Shown piece after piece: positions 9,141 through 16,857 of a stretch of 64,000 nucleotides of DNA. Made by a program: the position numbers and the translations under genes. Every line of letters starts with the position of its first letter. Positions within the stretch are counted from its first letter, which is position 1. The notes below the pieces were generated by a model. The model saw only the letters and a program-made list of their open reading frames with translations. It searched no databases and was not told the origin of the DNA. The stretch comes from an uncultured Opitutia bacterium. GTDB lineage: Bacteria > Verrucomicrobiota > Verrucomicrobiia > Opitutales > Opitutaceae. Location of the stretch: assembly GCA_903827245.1 (NCBI GenBank), contig CAIKHO010000030.1, positions 62,001 through 126,000 of the forward strand, given 5' to 3'.

Positions 9141-9502
9141 CGTGGCCGCTCGCGCACCACCTCGATGCCCAGCGAGGAAAATGTCCCGGGCACCGGCGCC
9201 GCGGGTTTGTGGATGCGCAGCCGCACCGCGCCCACCATCGGGAAGGTGGCGAGCAAATCCTGCACGATGGACTCGGCCAGCGCCTCCAGCAGGCGGCAGT
9301 GGCGCGCTTCGGCCACCTGCGTGATCCGCGCCATGACCGCACCGTAATCCACAGTGTCGGTCAGGCGGTCCGAGCGTCCCGCGGGCGCCAGGTCGAGCCG
9401 CAACTCGACGTCGAAGATGAAGCGCTGCCCCAGCACGGCCTCCTCGGGATGGACGCCATGACGCGCGAAGACGGTAAAACCCTCGATGAAGACTTTATCC
9501 AT
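9137..9502 (-). CDS. folB: Dihydroneopterin aldolase
   Basis: This is a 121-residue FolB, which converts 7,8-dihydroneopterin to 6-hydroxymethyl-dihydropterin. It opens MDKVFIEGFTVFARHGVHPEE and contains DTVDYGAVMARI and the LLEALAESIV helix; the C-terminal half has VRLRIHKPAAPVPG. The chosen start gives the normal family length. The frame stays open further upstream, but that portion lies within folP. It overlaps folP by 8 bp and folK by 4 bp. Confidence 0.93.
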   Translation of the reverse strand: MDKVFIEGFTVFARHGVHPEEAVLGQRFIFDVELRLDLAPAGRSDRLTDTVDYGAVMARITQVAEARHCRLLEALAESIVQDLLATFPMVGAVRLRIHKPAAPVPGTFSSLGIEVVRERPR

Positions 9503-10352
9503 GGGAAACCCGGTAGATGGCATCGGCCATGCGCGCCACCCGCACGTGCTCCTGCACGTCGTGGACCCGCACCGCATCAAATCCCGCCGCCACGGCGGCG
9601 ACCGTCGTCGCCAGGGATCCCTCGAGCCGCTCCGCAACCGGGAGATCGAGGACATGGCCGATGAAGGATTTCCGGGATGCACCCAGCAGCAGCGGCAGCC
9701 CGAAGCTCCGGAAGTCGCGCAATTGACGCAGCACGGCGAGATTTTGCTCCGGGGTCTTGCCAAATCCAATTCCCGGATCGAGCACGATCTGCTCGCGCGC
9801 GATTCCAGCCTGCCCGGCGATTCTCAGGGCAGCTTCAAAATACCGATTGATGGCGGGGATCAATCCATCCGGATAATCAGTGCCCCGCTGGTTATGCATG
9901 ATGACCACCGAGGCACCCGCCTCGGCGACGACCCCCGCCATTTCCGGGTCGCCCTGCAGCCCACGGATATCGTTCACCCAGGTGGCCCCGGCCGCCAGGG
10001 CCGCCCGCGCCACCGAAGCTCTGGTGGTATCCACCGAGATGGCCCGCCGGGTCATCGAGCGAACCACTTCGACCACGGGTAGCAATCGCCGCAATTCCTC
10101 CGCCTCCGACACTGGTGCCGCACCCGGCCGGCTGGATTCGGCCCCGATATCGATCCAGTCCGCACCCTCCGCTTCAAACCGCCGCGCCCGTTCCTCCGCC
10201 GCGGGCGGCGCATTGTGCCGGCCGCCATCGAAAAATGAGTCTGGGGTGATGTTCAGGATGCCCACGACCAGCGTGCGCCGGCCCCACGCCAGGGGCATGA
10301 TTTCGAGCGCCCTCGCAGGGGCGCGGGCATGATCGGACTGGATGGCATTCAT
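9495..10352 (-). CDS. folP: Dihydropteroate synthase
   Basis: This is a 285-residue TIM-barrel DHPS that condenses the pterin diphosphate with p-aminobenzoate; it is the classical sulfonamide target. Conserved segments are VGILNITPDSFFDGG (about 29-43), ADWIDIGAESSRPGA (about 60-74), VNDIRGLQGDP, VIMHNQRG, and VLDPGIGFGKTPEQN. It is the first gene of folP-folB-folK-pabB-pabC, all overlapping by 4-8 bp. That makes a nearly complete unit from chorismate and dihydroneopterin to dihydropteroate. Confidence 0.96.
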   Translation of the reverse strand: MNAIQSDHARAPARALEIMPLAWGRRTLVVGILNITPDSFFDGGRHNAPPAAEERARRFEAEGADWIDIGAESSRPGAAPVSEAEELRRLLPVVEVVRSMTRRAISVDTTRASVARAALAAGATWVNDIRGLQGDPEMAGVVAEAGASVVIMHNQRGTDYPDGLIPAINRYFEAALRIAGQAGIAREQIVLDPGIGFGKTPEQNLAVLRQLRDFRSFGLPLLLGASRKSFIGHVLDLPVAERLEGSLATTVAAVAAGFDAVRVHDVQEHVRVARMADAIYRVSHG

Positions 10353-10716
10353 CGGCGCGAGACCCGCGACTTTCCGCGGCTACCCCGCGGAGTCAACCCA
10401 GCCCTCTCGCAGGCCGTGTCTTAATTCAATAAAATGCAGATGCGACAGGCCGCGATTCCGCGCCGCGACGGTCACAAGCACATTTCGGCCGGCGAGCGGA
10501 ATCGTCGCACGACCAGGTCAGGACACGACCTCTCCCGTGCGTGGCTTGATCCCGGCCGGGCCAGACGAGCAGTCAGGCAACCGCCGCGTTAAATCTTTTC
10601 ATCCGCAATGCGGTGGAAAAAATCGCGCCTGAAATCTGCCGCAGAATCAAAGCTCCGCCGGAAATCGCTGTTGACATCACGTGCAGGTTAATGAGTTTTT
10701 TTACCTCTGTGTTTTT
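10353..10716. other. Gene-free spacer upstream of folP and tRNA-Lys
   Basis: This 364-bp spacer has no convincing reading frame. It must hold the promoter of the folP operon (minus strand) and of tRNA-Lys (plus strand). A TTGACA hexamer lies at 10671-10676, 40 bp before the tRNA, but no good -10 hexamer is found at the right spacing, so I do not call a promoter. A short CCGCGG/CCGCGG inverted pair lies near 10374-10391. Confidence 0.5.
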
Positions 10717-10791
10717 GGCTTCCTAGCTCAATGGTAGAGCAGCTGACTCTTAATCAGTAGGTTCGGGGTTCGAGTCCCCGGGGAGCCACCA
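10717..10791 (+). tRNA. tRNA-Lys (anticodon CTT)
   Basis: The cloverleaf folds fully. The acceptor GGCTTCC pairs with GGGAGCC with one G-U, the D-stem is GCTC/GAGC, the anticodon loop CTCTTAA gives CTT, and the T-arm is CGGGG-TTCGAGT-CCCCG. The discriminator is A and the 3' CCA is encoded (10789-10791). It is the first of three closely spaced tRNA genes on the plus strand. Confidence 0.97.
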
Positions 10792-10976
10792 ATTTCAATG
10801 CTCAAGTTCAGGATGGAAGGCCGTCCGTCACCCGCCAGTGCCGTTGTTTGATTCGACATGCCCGTCATATAAAATGAAATTATCCGTCATTGCTTCGGCC
10901 CAGTCGTAGCCGGGCGCCCGGTGAGTTCTTTCCCACTTCCCCTCAGAATTTTTTCGGCAGGCGCCACAGCCCTTGC

Positions 10977-11051
10977 GCCGGCGTAGCTCAACGGTAGAGC
11001 ACCTGTTTTGTAAACAGGCGGTTGCGGGTTCGAATCCCATCGCCGGCTCCA
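10977..11051 (+). tRNA. tRNA-Thr (anticodon TGT)
   Basis: The acceptor GCCGGCG pairs perfectly with CGCCGGC. The anticodon arm is CCTGT-TTTGTAA-ACAGG with anticodon TGT, and the discriminator is T. CCA is encoded (11049-11051). The encoded CCA also starts a CCAGCC/GGCTGG inverted repeat (11049-11074), which could act in 3' processing or termination. Confidence 0.97.
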
Positions 11052-11129
11052 GCCTTCGCCAGGCCTTCGGCTGGCAGGCCAACTTCAAAATTAACCGGAA
11101 GCGTCCGCCCACAGCCAAGGTATCGCACT

Positions 11130-11175
11130 CCGCGAAGGCTGTCCGACGTAGCCTTGGCGAAGTCGGACATTACCC
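11130..11175. repeat. Palindromic repeat between tRNA-Thr and tRNA-Gln
   Basis: GTCCGAC (11141-11147) and GTCGGAC (11162-11168) form a perfect inverted pair. The overlapping AAGGCT/AGCCTT pair (11135-11140 and 11150-11155) offers a competing hairpin. It resembles other REP-like elements of this window in being a compact palindrome in noncoding DNA, but no second copy of this word was found here. Confidence 0.45.
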
Positions 11176-11226
11176 TCCGACCGCGAACGCGCCCGGCTCC
11201 AGCCGCAGCCGCAAAAAAATTTCCAC

Positions 11227-11300
11227 TGCCCGATGGTGTAATGGTAGCACAAACGACTCTGACTCGTTTTGTCTAGGTTCGACTCCTAGTCGGGCAGCCA
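11227..11300 (+). tRNA. tRNA-Gln (anticodon CTG)
   Basis: The acceptor TGCCCGA pairs with TCGGGCA. The anticodon arm is AACGA-CTCTGAC-TCGTT with anticodon CTG, and the discriminator is G. CCA is encoded (11298-11300). Its presence with GatCAB genes in the same window fits indirect Gln-tRNA formation, though GlnRS could also exist elsewhere. Confidence 0.97.
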
Positions 11301-11691
11301 TTCGAAGCGGCCGGCGCACTTCGCGCGCGGCGGCAATTCCCCCTCGAATGCGAAAGCGCCGCGCCGATTGCTGTCCGCGTTTTGCTCATAGCGGACAATA
11401 GAAAGTTTATTAACGGCCACCGGAGGGAAAGTAGGTTGACACGCCACTTTCATTTAATCCTAGTTCCCTCTCTCGTCTCTTTTTACCCCCCGATTTACGC
11501 AGCGTCATGCTGAACATTTCTTTCGCACCCATCGAAATTTTTCATCCAGCCCCGGAACGATTCCTGCAAGCTGGCCGGTCCACCGGAGAATTATTCGAAG
11601 GCCGCGCTGCGAAATAAAAATCAGCCATTTCGTTTATTTGAACCAATTGCCCCTTTTTTCTACTAACCACTCGTAACTAACGCTTCTCACT
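11301..11691. other. Gene-free leader of the ExbB-TonB operon
   Basis: No gene is seen in these 391 bp. A TTGACA hexamer occurs at 11436-11441, followed by AT-rich DNA (TTTAATCC), but no -10 hexamer at 16-18 bp spacing is convincing. A long A/T-richer untranslated leader (about 11580-11691) precedes the exbB ATG, which has no Shine-Dalgarno. The operon promoter must lie here. Confidence 0.45.
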
Positions 11692-12369
11692 ATGATCACT
11701 CCGAATCTCCCCCTCGCGATTATCCTCGGTGACGCCACGCCGATGGAGCTTTTTAAAAAGGGTGGCCCCGTCATGTGGCCCATCCTCTTGCTTACCTTCC
11801 TCGGCATCACCGTCGTGGTCGAGCGCCTGCTCTTCATCATGAAGGAAAACAAGAATCGCCAGCCCGAGGTCGTCGAGAAGATGCTCGAGTGCGTCGAGCG
11901 CCGCGACATCGACGGTGCCCTTGCCGTCGGCAAGAAGAGCCCGGATTTCATCGCCCGCATCCTTGTCTACACCTTGACGAACAAGGAGTTCTCGATGACC
12001 AACGCCTTCATCCGCGCCTCCGGTCAGGAACTCGCCCGCTTCGGTCAGGGCATGGCCACCCTCGACACCGTCATCACCGCTGCCCCTTTGCTCGGTTTGC
12101 TTGGCACCGTGACCGGCATGATGCGCACCTTCGGCAACCTCGGCGGTGGCGACATGAGTGCGGCCATGGGTTCCATCACGGGTGGTGTGGCTGAGGCCCT
12201 CATCGCCACGATGTGCGGTATCTTCATCGCCGTCACGGCCCTCCTCCCCTACAATTATCTCAACGCCCGCACGGAAGAGGCCAAGCATGAGGTAGCCGAT
12301 GCCTCCAACGCCCTCGAGATTCTGGTCAAGAAGTCCGAGACGATGCCCCCGTTTGCCCCCCGCCACTAA
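11692..12369 (+). CDS. exbB: MotA/TolQ/ExbB proton channel protein
   Basis: This is a 225-residue inner-membrane channel subunit that uses the proton gradient to drive TonB. Three transmembrane segments are visible at about 28-48, 122-144 and 168-190, with a cytoplasmic domain between the first two. The family signature APLLGLLGTVTGM (about 131-143) and AEALIATMCGIFIAV are present. It is the first gene of a seven-gene plus-strand operon, followed after 48 bp by exbD. TolQ is the alternative by sequence, but the adjacent TonB makes ExbB more likely. Confidence 0.9.
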   Translation: MITPNLPLAIILGDATPMELFKKGGPVMWPILLLTFLGITVVVERLLFIMKENKNRQPEVVEKMLECVERRDIDGALAVGKKSPDFIARILVYTLTNKEFSMTNAFIRASGQELARFGQGMATLDTVITAAPLLGLLGTVTGMMRTFGNLGGGDMSAAMGSITGGVAEALIATMCGIFIAVTALLPYNYLNARTEEAKHEVADASNALEILVKKSETMPPFAPRH

Positions 12370-12417
12370 GAAAAGTCCGGCAGCATCGTTATCCCCTAAT
12401 ACTCGACCCACTCTACC

Positions 12418-12858
12418 ATGGCCGGAGGCTCCAGTTCACGCGGCAGCGGCGGTAAAAAGAAGGCGCGCATTGAGATCATCCCTCTTATTGACGTCATCTT
12501 CTTCCTGCTGGCCACCTTCGTGCTCTTCACGCTCTCCCTGAACAAATCAGGTGGCCCCAAGGTTGACCTCCCGCTCTCCGAGACCGGCGAGGTGCGCGAT
12601 CCGGCCGGCTCCGTCACCATCACAGTGACCGCCGAGGGTGGGGTGGCCTGGGACAAGGACGCCATCCCCTTGGATGAGTTCATCCCCCGTCTCCAGCGCT
12701 ATAAAATCGAAAATCCCGACGGTCGCATCCTGATCAACGGCGATGCGAACGCCAATTTCAGCCAGGTGTTTGGCTACGTGGTCGACGAAATCCGCAAGGC
12801 CGGTTTCCAGAAGGTTCTCATCGATACCCGCGTCCATCCCCCGGGCCTCTCCTCCTAA
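12418..12858 (+). CDS. exbD: ExbD/TolR biopolymer transport protein, copy 1
   Basis: This is a 146-residue single-span inner-membrane protein that forms the proton path with ExbB. A basic KKKAR stretch precedes the transmembrane helix (about 20-42). The protonatable Asp is D25 in IPLIDVIFF. The periplasmic part (about 50-146) has the TolR/ExbD fold pattern (PDGRILINGDANANFSQV). A paralogue follows 53 bp downstream. The two share a 56-nt stretch with only one difference, although their periplasmic domains have diverged. Confidence 0.92.
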   Translation: MAGGSSSRGSGGKKKARIEIIPLIDVIFFLLATFVLFTLSLNKSGGPKVDLPLSETGEVRDPAGSVTITVTAEGGVAWDKDAIPLDEFIPRLQRYKIENPDGRILINGDANANFSQVFGYVVDEIRKAGFQKVLIDTRVHPPGLSS

Positions 12859-12911
12859 ATCGCACCTTCGGGCCCGATTTGCATCTTTAATCAATCAAGC
12901 AACATTTACCT

Positions 12912-13346
12912 ATGGCCGGTGGTGGATCCAGAATGGCAGACGAAGGCAAAAAGAAGGCGCGCATTGAGATCATCCCTCTCATTGACGTCATCTTCTTCCT
13001 GCTCGCGACCTTCGTGTTATTTACCCTTTCGCTGGATAAGATCCAGTCGCTGCCGGTGACCCTGCCCGTGCCGTCACCCAACACGACCGAGAAGCCGCCG
13101 GATGACGATGTGACCCTGCAGGTTTCCGACCAGAATACCTGCTATTGGAACAAGGAGCTGATCGGGATGGACGAGATCGAGGCGCGCATTGAACAGTACA
13201 AGAGCCAGGTCGCCGAGCCGCGCATCCTGATCACAGGCGACGAAAAGGCCAAATTCGGATCCACCGTCCGTATCCTCGACTTGGTGCGGAAGGCCGGCAT
13301 CCAGCAGGTCTCCGTCGAGACCCGAACTCGTTTAACCGGCAAGTAA
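12912..13346 (+). CDS. exbD: ExbD/TolR biopolymer transport protein, copy 2
   Basis: This is a 144-residue paralogue of the preceding gene with the same layout: MAGGGSR start, KKKAR, transmembrane helix about 20-42 with D25, then a periplasmic domain (ITGDEKAKFGSTVRILD). The periplasmic sequence differs clearly from copy 1, so the two may form heteromers or serve different partners. It lies 13 bp upstream of tonB. No Shine-Dalgarno is seen, which is usual for this operon. Confidence 0.92.
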   Translation: MAGGGSRMADEGKKKARIEIIPLIDVIFFLLATFVLFTLSLDKIQSLPVTLPVPSPNTTEKPPDDDVTLQVSDQNTCYWNKELIGMDEIEARIEQYKSQVAEPRILITGDEKAKFGSTVRILDLVRKAGIQQVSVETRTRLTGK

Positions 13347-13359
13347 GGCCCATTCACAC

Positions 13360-14013
13360 ATGCGTCGCGACTTAATCATCGGTATGGTTGTAGCCTTTGC
13401 GCTCCTTGGCGGAACCGCCGGGATCGGTGAGTGGCTCAGGCCCGGGGCCCAGAAGGTCGTCAAACAGGAGGAAGAGCACACCATCGCCCTGAAGATGCCC
13501 CCGATCGAGCCCGACGAGCCGGACGTCAAGGAAGTCGAGGACACCCCCACCCCCGTGGTCGATTTCGCCCCGCCGATGCAGAACGACGTTCCCCAGCTCG
13601 TGCAGGTAGATTCCTTCGTCCAGCAAATCCAGCCGCCACCGCCGGAAGGACTCAAGCCGGTCACCGGCGTGATCAACATCCCGCAGGGTCGGCTCGTAGC
13701 CGGTTCCGGAATGGGCCAGATCTTCGATATTTCGCAACTGGACCAGATTCCCCAGGCCACGGTCCAAGGACGCCCCCTTTATCCGTTTGAAATGCGCCGT
13801 GCCGGCATCACCGGCACCGTTACCGTGGAGTTCATCGTCCAGAAGAATGGTGTCGTGCGCGATGCTTTCGCCCTGAAGTCCACCCAGCGTGAATTTGAAG
13901 CCGAGGCCGTGAAGGCCGTGATGAAGTGGAGATTCAAGCCGGGCAAACGCGGCGGAGCCGAAGTGGACACGCGCATGCATGTCGACATCGTATTCAGCCT
14001 CAACGACGACTAA
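13360..14013 (+). CDS. tonB: TonB energy transducer
   Basis: This is a 217-residue TonB. An N-terminal membrane anchor (about 5-27, IIGMVVAFALLGGTAG) is followed by a proline-rich periplasmic linker (about 45-110, repeated PPIEPDEPD and PPPPEG words). The C-terminal TonB domain (about 135-217) has YPFEMRRAGITGTVTVEF and AVMKWRFKPG. It would link ExbB/ExbD to TonB-dependent outer-membrane receptors through their TonB boxes. A close paralogue stands alone at 41839-42531. Confidence 0.93.
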   Translation: MRRDLIIGMVVAFALLGGTAGIGEWLRPGAQKVVKQEEEHTIALKMPPIEPDEPDVKEVEDTPTPVVDFAPPMQNDVPQLVQVDSFVQQIQPPPPEGLKPVTGVINIPQGRLVAGSGMGQIFDISQLDQIPQATVQGRPLYPFEMRRAGITGTVTVEFIVQKNGVVRDAFALKSTQREFEAEAVKAVMKWRFKPGKRGGAEVDTRMHVDIVFSLNDD

Positions 14014-14019
14014 TCAGCC

Positions 14020-15447
14020 GTGATCGCATCCATTTTCACCCTTCCGCCCCGTCCTTTTCGCAAGGTATTTTGCCTTCTTGCGGTATTTGTCGCGCTCGCC
14101 CTGCCCTCCGCGGCACCCGCGCAGGACCAGCCGGACAGCGACAAGAAGGTGTTCTCCGACAAGGTCCGGGAGGGGCTCACCAAGTTCGGTGAACTTCAGA
14201 GCAAGGAAAAGTGGGACGATGCCCTGGCTCTGATTGCGGACTTGGTAAAGACCGCCGAGCCCGGCTCGTACGATGAGTACATGCTCAATTACATCAAGGG
14301 CCAGCTCTACCTGAGAATCGACCAGACGCCCAAGGCCTTGGCGCCGCTCGAGATCGCGCTGCGTGTTTCCGACCAGCATAATTATTTCGACGACAAGGAG
14401 GAGCGCACCGTCCTCAAGTATCTGGCCCAGATCTATTATGGCGAGGGATCGGCCAAGGGCATTACTCCCGCGCGCCAGCAGGAATGTTTCATCAAAGCCA
14501 GCGAGTACATCGGCCGCCTCGTCAACAAGGAGCGCACCAACAAGTCCCTTAATCCCGATGACGTCCTCTTCTATGCCTACCTGCTGTTGAATCGCGTGCA
14601 GGTTAACGCCGAAAAGCCGGATCCCGTGCTGCTCAAGCAGACCCAGAAGCTGTCCGAGGAAGGGCTCGCACTGACCATCACCCCCAAGGCCGAATTCTAC
14701 CGCCTCCTGCTCAGCACCCTCATCCTGCAGAACAATTACGTGGATGCCGCCGAGGTGCTCGAGCTGCTCCTGCAGAAGGATCCCACCAGCAAGGATAACT
14801 GGGTGCAGCTCAGCGCCATTTATCTCAGCCTTGGCGCCGACGAGAAGGACAAGGAGAAGGCCCGCGAGAACAACATCCGCGCGATCCTCACTTTCGAGCG
14901 CGCCCAGGCCATCGGCCTGTTGAAGACGCCAAAGGACAATTACAATCTGGTCGGCACCTATGCCAATATCGGCCAGATCGAGCATGCCGCCCAGTTGCTG
15001 GAGACCGGCCTGCTGAACGGGACGATCGAGCCTGAAAAAACCAAGTGGCAGTACCTCGCCGCGTGGTATCAGCAGCTCAACCAAGCCCAGAAAGCGGTCA
15101 CCATCCTGAAAGAGGCCGCCAAGCACTTCCCTGATTCCGGCGAGTTCGATTTCATGGCCGCCCAGAATTATTACGGACTCGAAAAATTCGATGACGCCCT
15201 GATGGAGGCCAAGGTCGCGGCGACCAAGGGCCTGGGCGATAAGACATGGCAGGCATGGCAGTTCATGGCCTATACTGCTTTCGAGCTCGGAAAATATGAA
15301 GAGGCCGTGGAGGCGGCGGACAAGGCGCTCAGCTTTCCTGCCTCGAAGAAGGACGCCCAGTTGCCCGGCGTGAAGGAAGCGGCCCAAAAGGCCATCGACG
15401 ACCGCAACGCGCAGACTAAGGCCCTAGAGGCCAGGCAGAAGCTGTAA
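14020..15447 (+). CDS. Periplasmic TPR protein of the TonB operon
   Basis: This is a 475-residue protein with an N-terminal signal peptide (about 1-35, hydrophobic VFCLLAVFVALALPSAAPAQ) followed by several tetratricopeptide-type helical pairs (for example around 70-130, 225-270, 330-400). The start is GTG, 6 bp after the tonB stop; no in-frame ATG would keep the signal peptide. TPR proteins are scaffolds. Sharing an operon with ExbBD-TonB suggests it assists TonB-dependent transport in the periplasm, but this is inference. The body is mostly charged and soluble. Confidence 0.8.
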   Translation: MIASIFTLPPRPFRKVFCLLAVFVALALPSAAPAQDQPDSDKKVFSDKVREGLTKFGELQSKEKWDDALALIADLVKTAEPGSYDEYMLNYIKGQLYLRIDQTPKALAPLEIALRVSDQHNYFDDKEERTVLKYLAQIYYGEGSAKGITPARQQECFIKASEYIGRLVNKERTNKSLNPDDVLFYAYLLLNRVQVNAEKPDPVLLKQTQKLSEEGLALTITPKAEFYRLLLSTLILQNNYVDAAEVLELLLQKDPTSKDNWVQLSAIYLSLGADEKDKEKARENNIRAILTFERAQAIGLLKTPKDNYNLVGTYANIGQIEHAAQLLETGLLNGTIEPEKTKWQYLAAWYQQLNQAQKAVTILKEAAKHFPDSGEFDFMAAQNYYGLEKFDDALMEAKVAATKGLGDKTWQAWQFMAYTAFELGKYEEAVEAADKALSFPASKKDAQLPGVKEAAQKAIDDRNAQTKALEARQKL

Positions 15448-15460
15448 CCCCAATTTTATC

Positions 15461-16012
15461 ATGAAGAAGACCTACGTTTACTTCCTCGTCCCTCTGGTCG
15501 GCCTCGTTATTTTCGGAGCCATCTACTGGAACTTCAGTTCCGGTTACGATAAGCATCTGGAAGACATTGCCGCCCAAGCCAAGGAGGCTAAGCAGAAAAA
15601 GCTCGAGGTTTCCAACTTGGAGAAGAAAAAGGCCTACGATGAGGCGGTCGCCGCCTCTGATCGCCGCAAGAAGGAAAAGGATGCCAAAGAGAAGCGCGAT
15701 GCCGCCGACGCTGAGGCCCGCGAACAGGCCATCGATCAGCGCAATCGGGTTCAGCGCGAGGCTTTCAGCCTTACCCAGAAAATTGACCGCCTGACCAAGG
15801 ACGTCGAGGCCGCCAAGAAGGAAATCGCCGACATCGAGGACGACAAGACCAAGGCCGTCGCCGAGCAGGCCCACCTCCGCACCTTGGTCCAGATGGCCCA
15901 GGAAAATGCCAAGGGCATGGAGGCCGTGCTGCAGAAGATCAAGGATGCCGACGAAGCCGCCATCGCCGCCGCCAAGGCCGCCGCCGCCGCCGCCGCGGCC
16001 GCCAAGAAATAA
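15461..16012 (+). CDS. Membrane-anchored coiled-coil protein, copy 1
   Basis: This is a 183-residue protein of unknown function. One transmembrane helix lies at about 7-24 (VYFLVPLVGLVIFGAIYW). The remainder is a near-continuous, Lys/Glu/Ala-rich coiled coil (about 35-165) that ends in an alanine tail (AAAKAAAAAAAAAKK). By orientation it is an inner-membrane protein with the coil on one side, probably the periplasm. It is followed 17 bp later by a protein of the same design. Its place after TonB and the TPR protein suggests a structural role across the periplasm. No named family is recognised. Confidence 0.75.
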   Translation: MKKTYVYFLVPLVGLVIFGAIYWNFSSGYDKHLEDIAAQAKEAKQKKLEVSNLEKKKAYDEAVAASDRRKKEKDAKEKRDAADAEAREQAIDQRNRVQREAFSLTQKIDRLTKDVEAAKKEIADIEDDKTKAVAEQAHLRTLVQMAQENAKGMEAVLQKIKDADEAAIAAAKAAAAAAAAAKK

Positions 16013-16029
16013 CTCCATTCTATTTTATC

Positions 16030-16569
16030 ATGAAAAAGTGGATGTATGTAATTTTCCCCACCGTGGGCCTGGGCCTGTTTCTCATTCTCTACTTCGCTGA
16101 AGTGAAGAAAATGGACGAAAAGGAGCAGGCGCATGCGGTCGAGGTCGCCCAGCTCAAGAAGGCCGATGACGATCGCAAGGCCAAGCTGCAGGACGAGGCC
16201 AACGCCAGCGCGGCCAAGAAGGCCAAGGAGCGCGATGACGAGCGCACGCGTAAAGAGGCGGAAAAAGCCGCCAAATGGAAGGCCGAGGGCGACAAGATCC
16301 AGGAGGACACGGACAAGTACAAGGCCGACGCCGCCGCGGCTACGAAGAAAATCACCGACCTCGAGGCTCAGATCGAAAAACTTCGTGCCCAGAAGGACCA
16401 GGCCAATCGCGACTATCTTGCTGCGATCAAGGCGGTCGAACTCGGCAAAATCGAGCGGCGCAACGCCGAGATCGAGATCCAGCGCACGACCAAAATGCTG
16501 GTCACCCGCGCGGAGGACAGTTCGTTTGCCAAAATGCCGCCTCCCTTCGTTCCGCCGGTCGCTCGTTAA
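16030..16569 (+). CDS. Membrane-anchored coiled-coil protein, copy 2
   Basis: This 179-residue protein has the same layout as its upstream neighbour. It has an MKKWMYVIFPTVGLGLF membrane helix (about 5-24), then a long coiled coil (about 27-160) rich in Lys, Glu, Asp and Ala, and a short Pro-rich tail (PPPFVPPVAR). The two probably arose by duplication and could pair as a heterodimer. It is the last gene of the operon; a strong terminator starts 38 bp after its stop. Function is unknown. Confidence 0.75.
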   Translation: MKKWMYVIFPTVGLGLFLILYFAEVKKMDEKEQAHAVEVAQLKKADDDRKAKLQDEANASAAKKAKERDDERTRKEAEKAAKWKAEGDKIQEDTDKYKADAAAATKKITDLEAQIEKLRAQKDQANRDYLAAIKAVELGKIERRNAEIEIQRTTKMLVTRAEDSSFAKMPPPFVPPVAR

Positions 16570-16606
16570 CCGTACAGTCCGGTCCCAACCCCGGCTACCA
16601 ATCATC

Positions 16607-16640
16607 GGGCGGCTCTGGTCCTCTGACCGAGCCGCCTTTT
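16607..16640 (+). terminator. Rho-independent terminator of the TonB operon
   Basis: GGCGGCTC (16608-16615) pairs with GAGCCGCC (16629-16636), extended by GGTC/GACC across a one-base bulge, with a 4-nt loop and a TTTT tail. It lies 38 bp after the last gene of the exbB-tonB operon. It is the clearest intrinsic terminator of the window. Confidence 0.9.
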
Positions 16641-16857
16641 AAGTGTCCGCACGCCACGTGCCCCGGTGTAGCCAAGGTATTGGCTGTAGGAGCGGCTTAA
16701 ATCGGAGCACACCCCAAAAATCCGAACTGGCTGTGCCGTGCAACCGTCACGAATCCGACTTCCTCTTTCGTGAATTCTTTTCGTGTGTTTTGTGGGTTTC
16801 GTGGTGAGCTCTCAATGCCTTCGCTCGGGTTGCCCAGCCGACTTCGTATCGCCAGCC

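Noticed and set aside
10671-10716. Promoter with TTGACA before tRNA-Lys, and a similar hexamer at 11436
   Set aside because: No -10 hexamer at 16-18 bp spacing could be found for either; the hexamer alone is not sufficient.
10828-11401. Small open frames running through the tRNA-Lys/Thr/Gln region
   Set aside because: Their protein includes the translated tRNA sequence, a known annotation artefact; the tRNA cloverleaves are complete.
11692-14013. Tol-Pal system (TolQ-TolR-TolA)
   Set aside because: No TolB or Pal gene follows, and the third type of gene has a TonB C-terminal domain with the YPFEMRRAGITGTV motif, so TonB-ExbB-ExbD is the better call.
14014-15387. A 457-codon minus-strand frame opposite the TPR gene
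   Set aside because: Leu/Gly-rich antisense translation with no family; the plus-strand protein has signal peptide and TPR helices and fits the operon.
16783-16857. Upstream extension of the aldo/keto reductase frame by 25 codons
   Set aside because: The family N-terminus begins at MHYRPLGQTG; the extension derives from a TTTCGTGTGTTTTGTGG repeat-like word.
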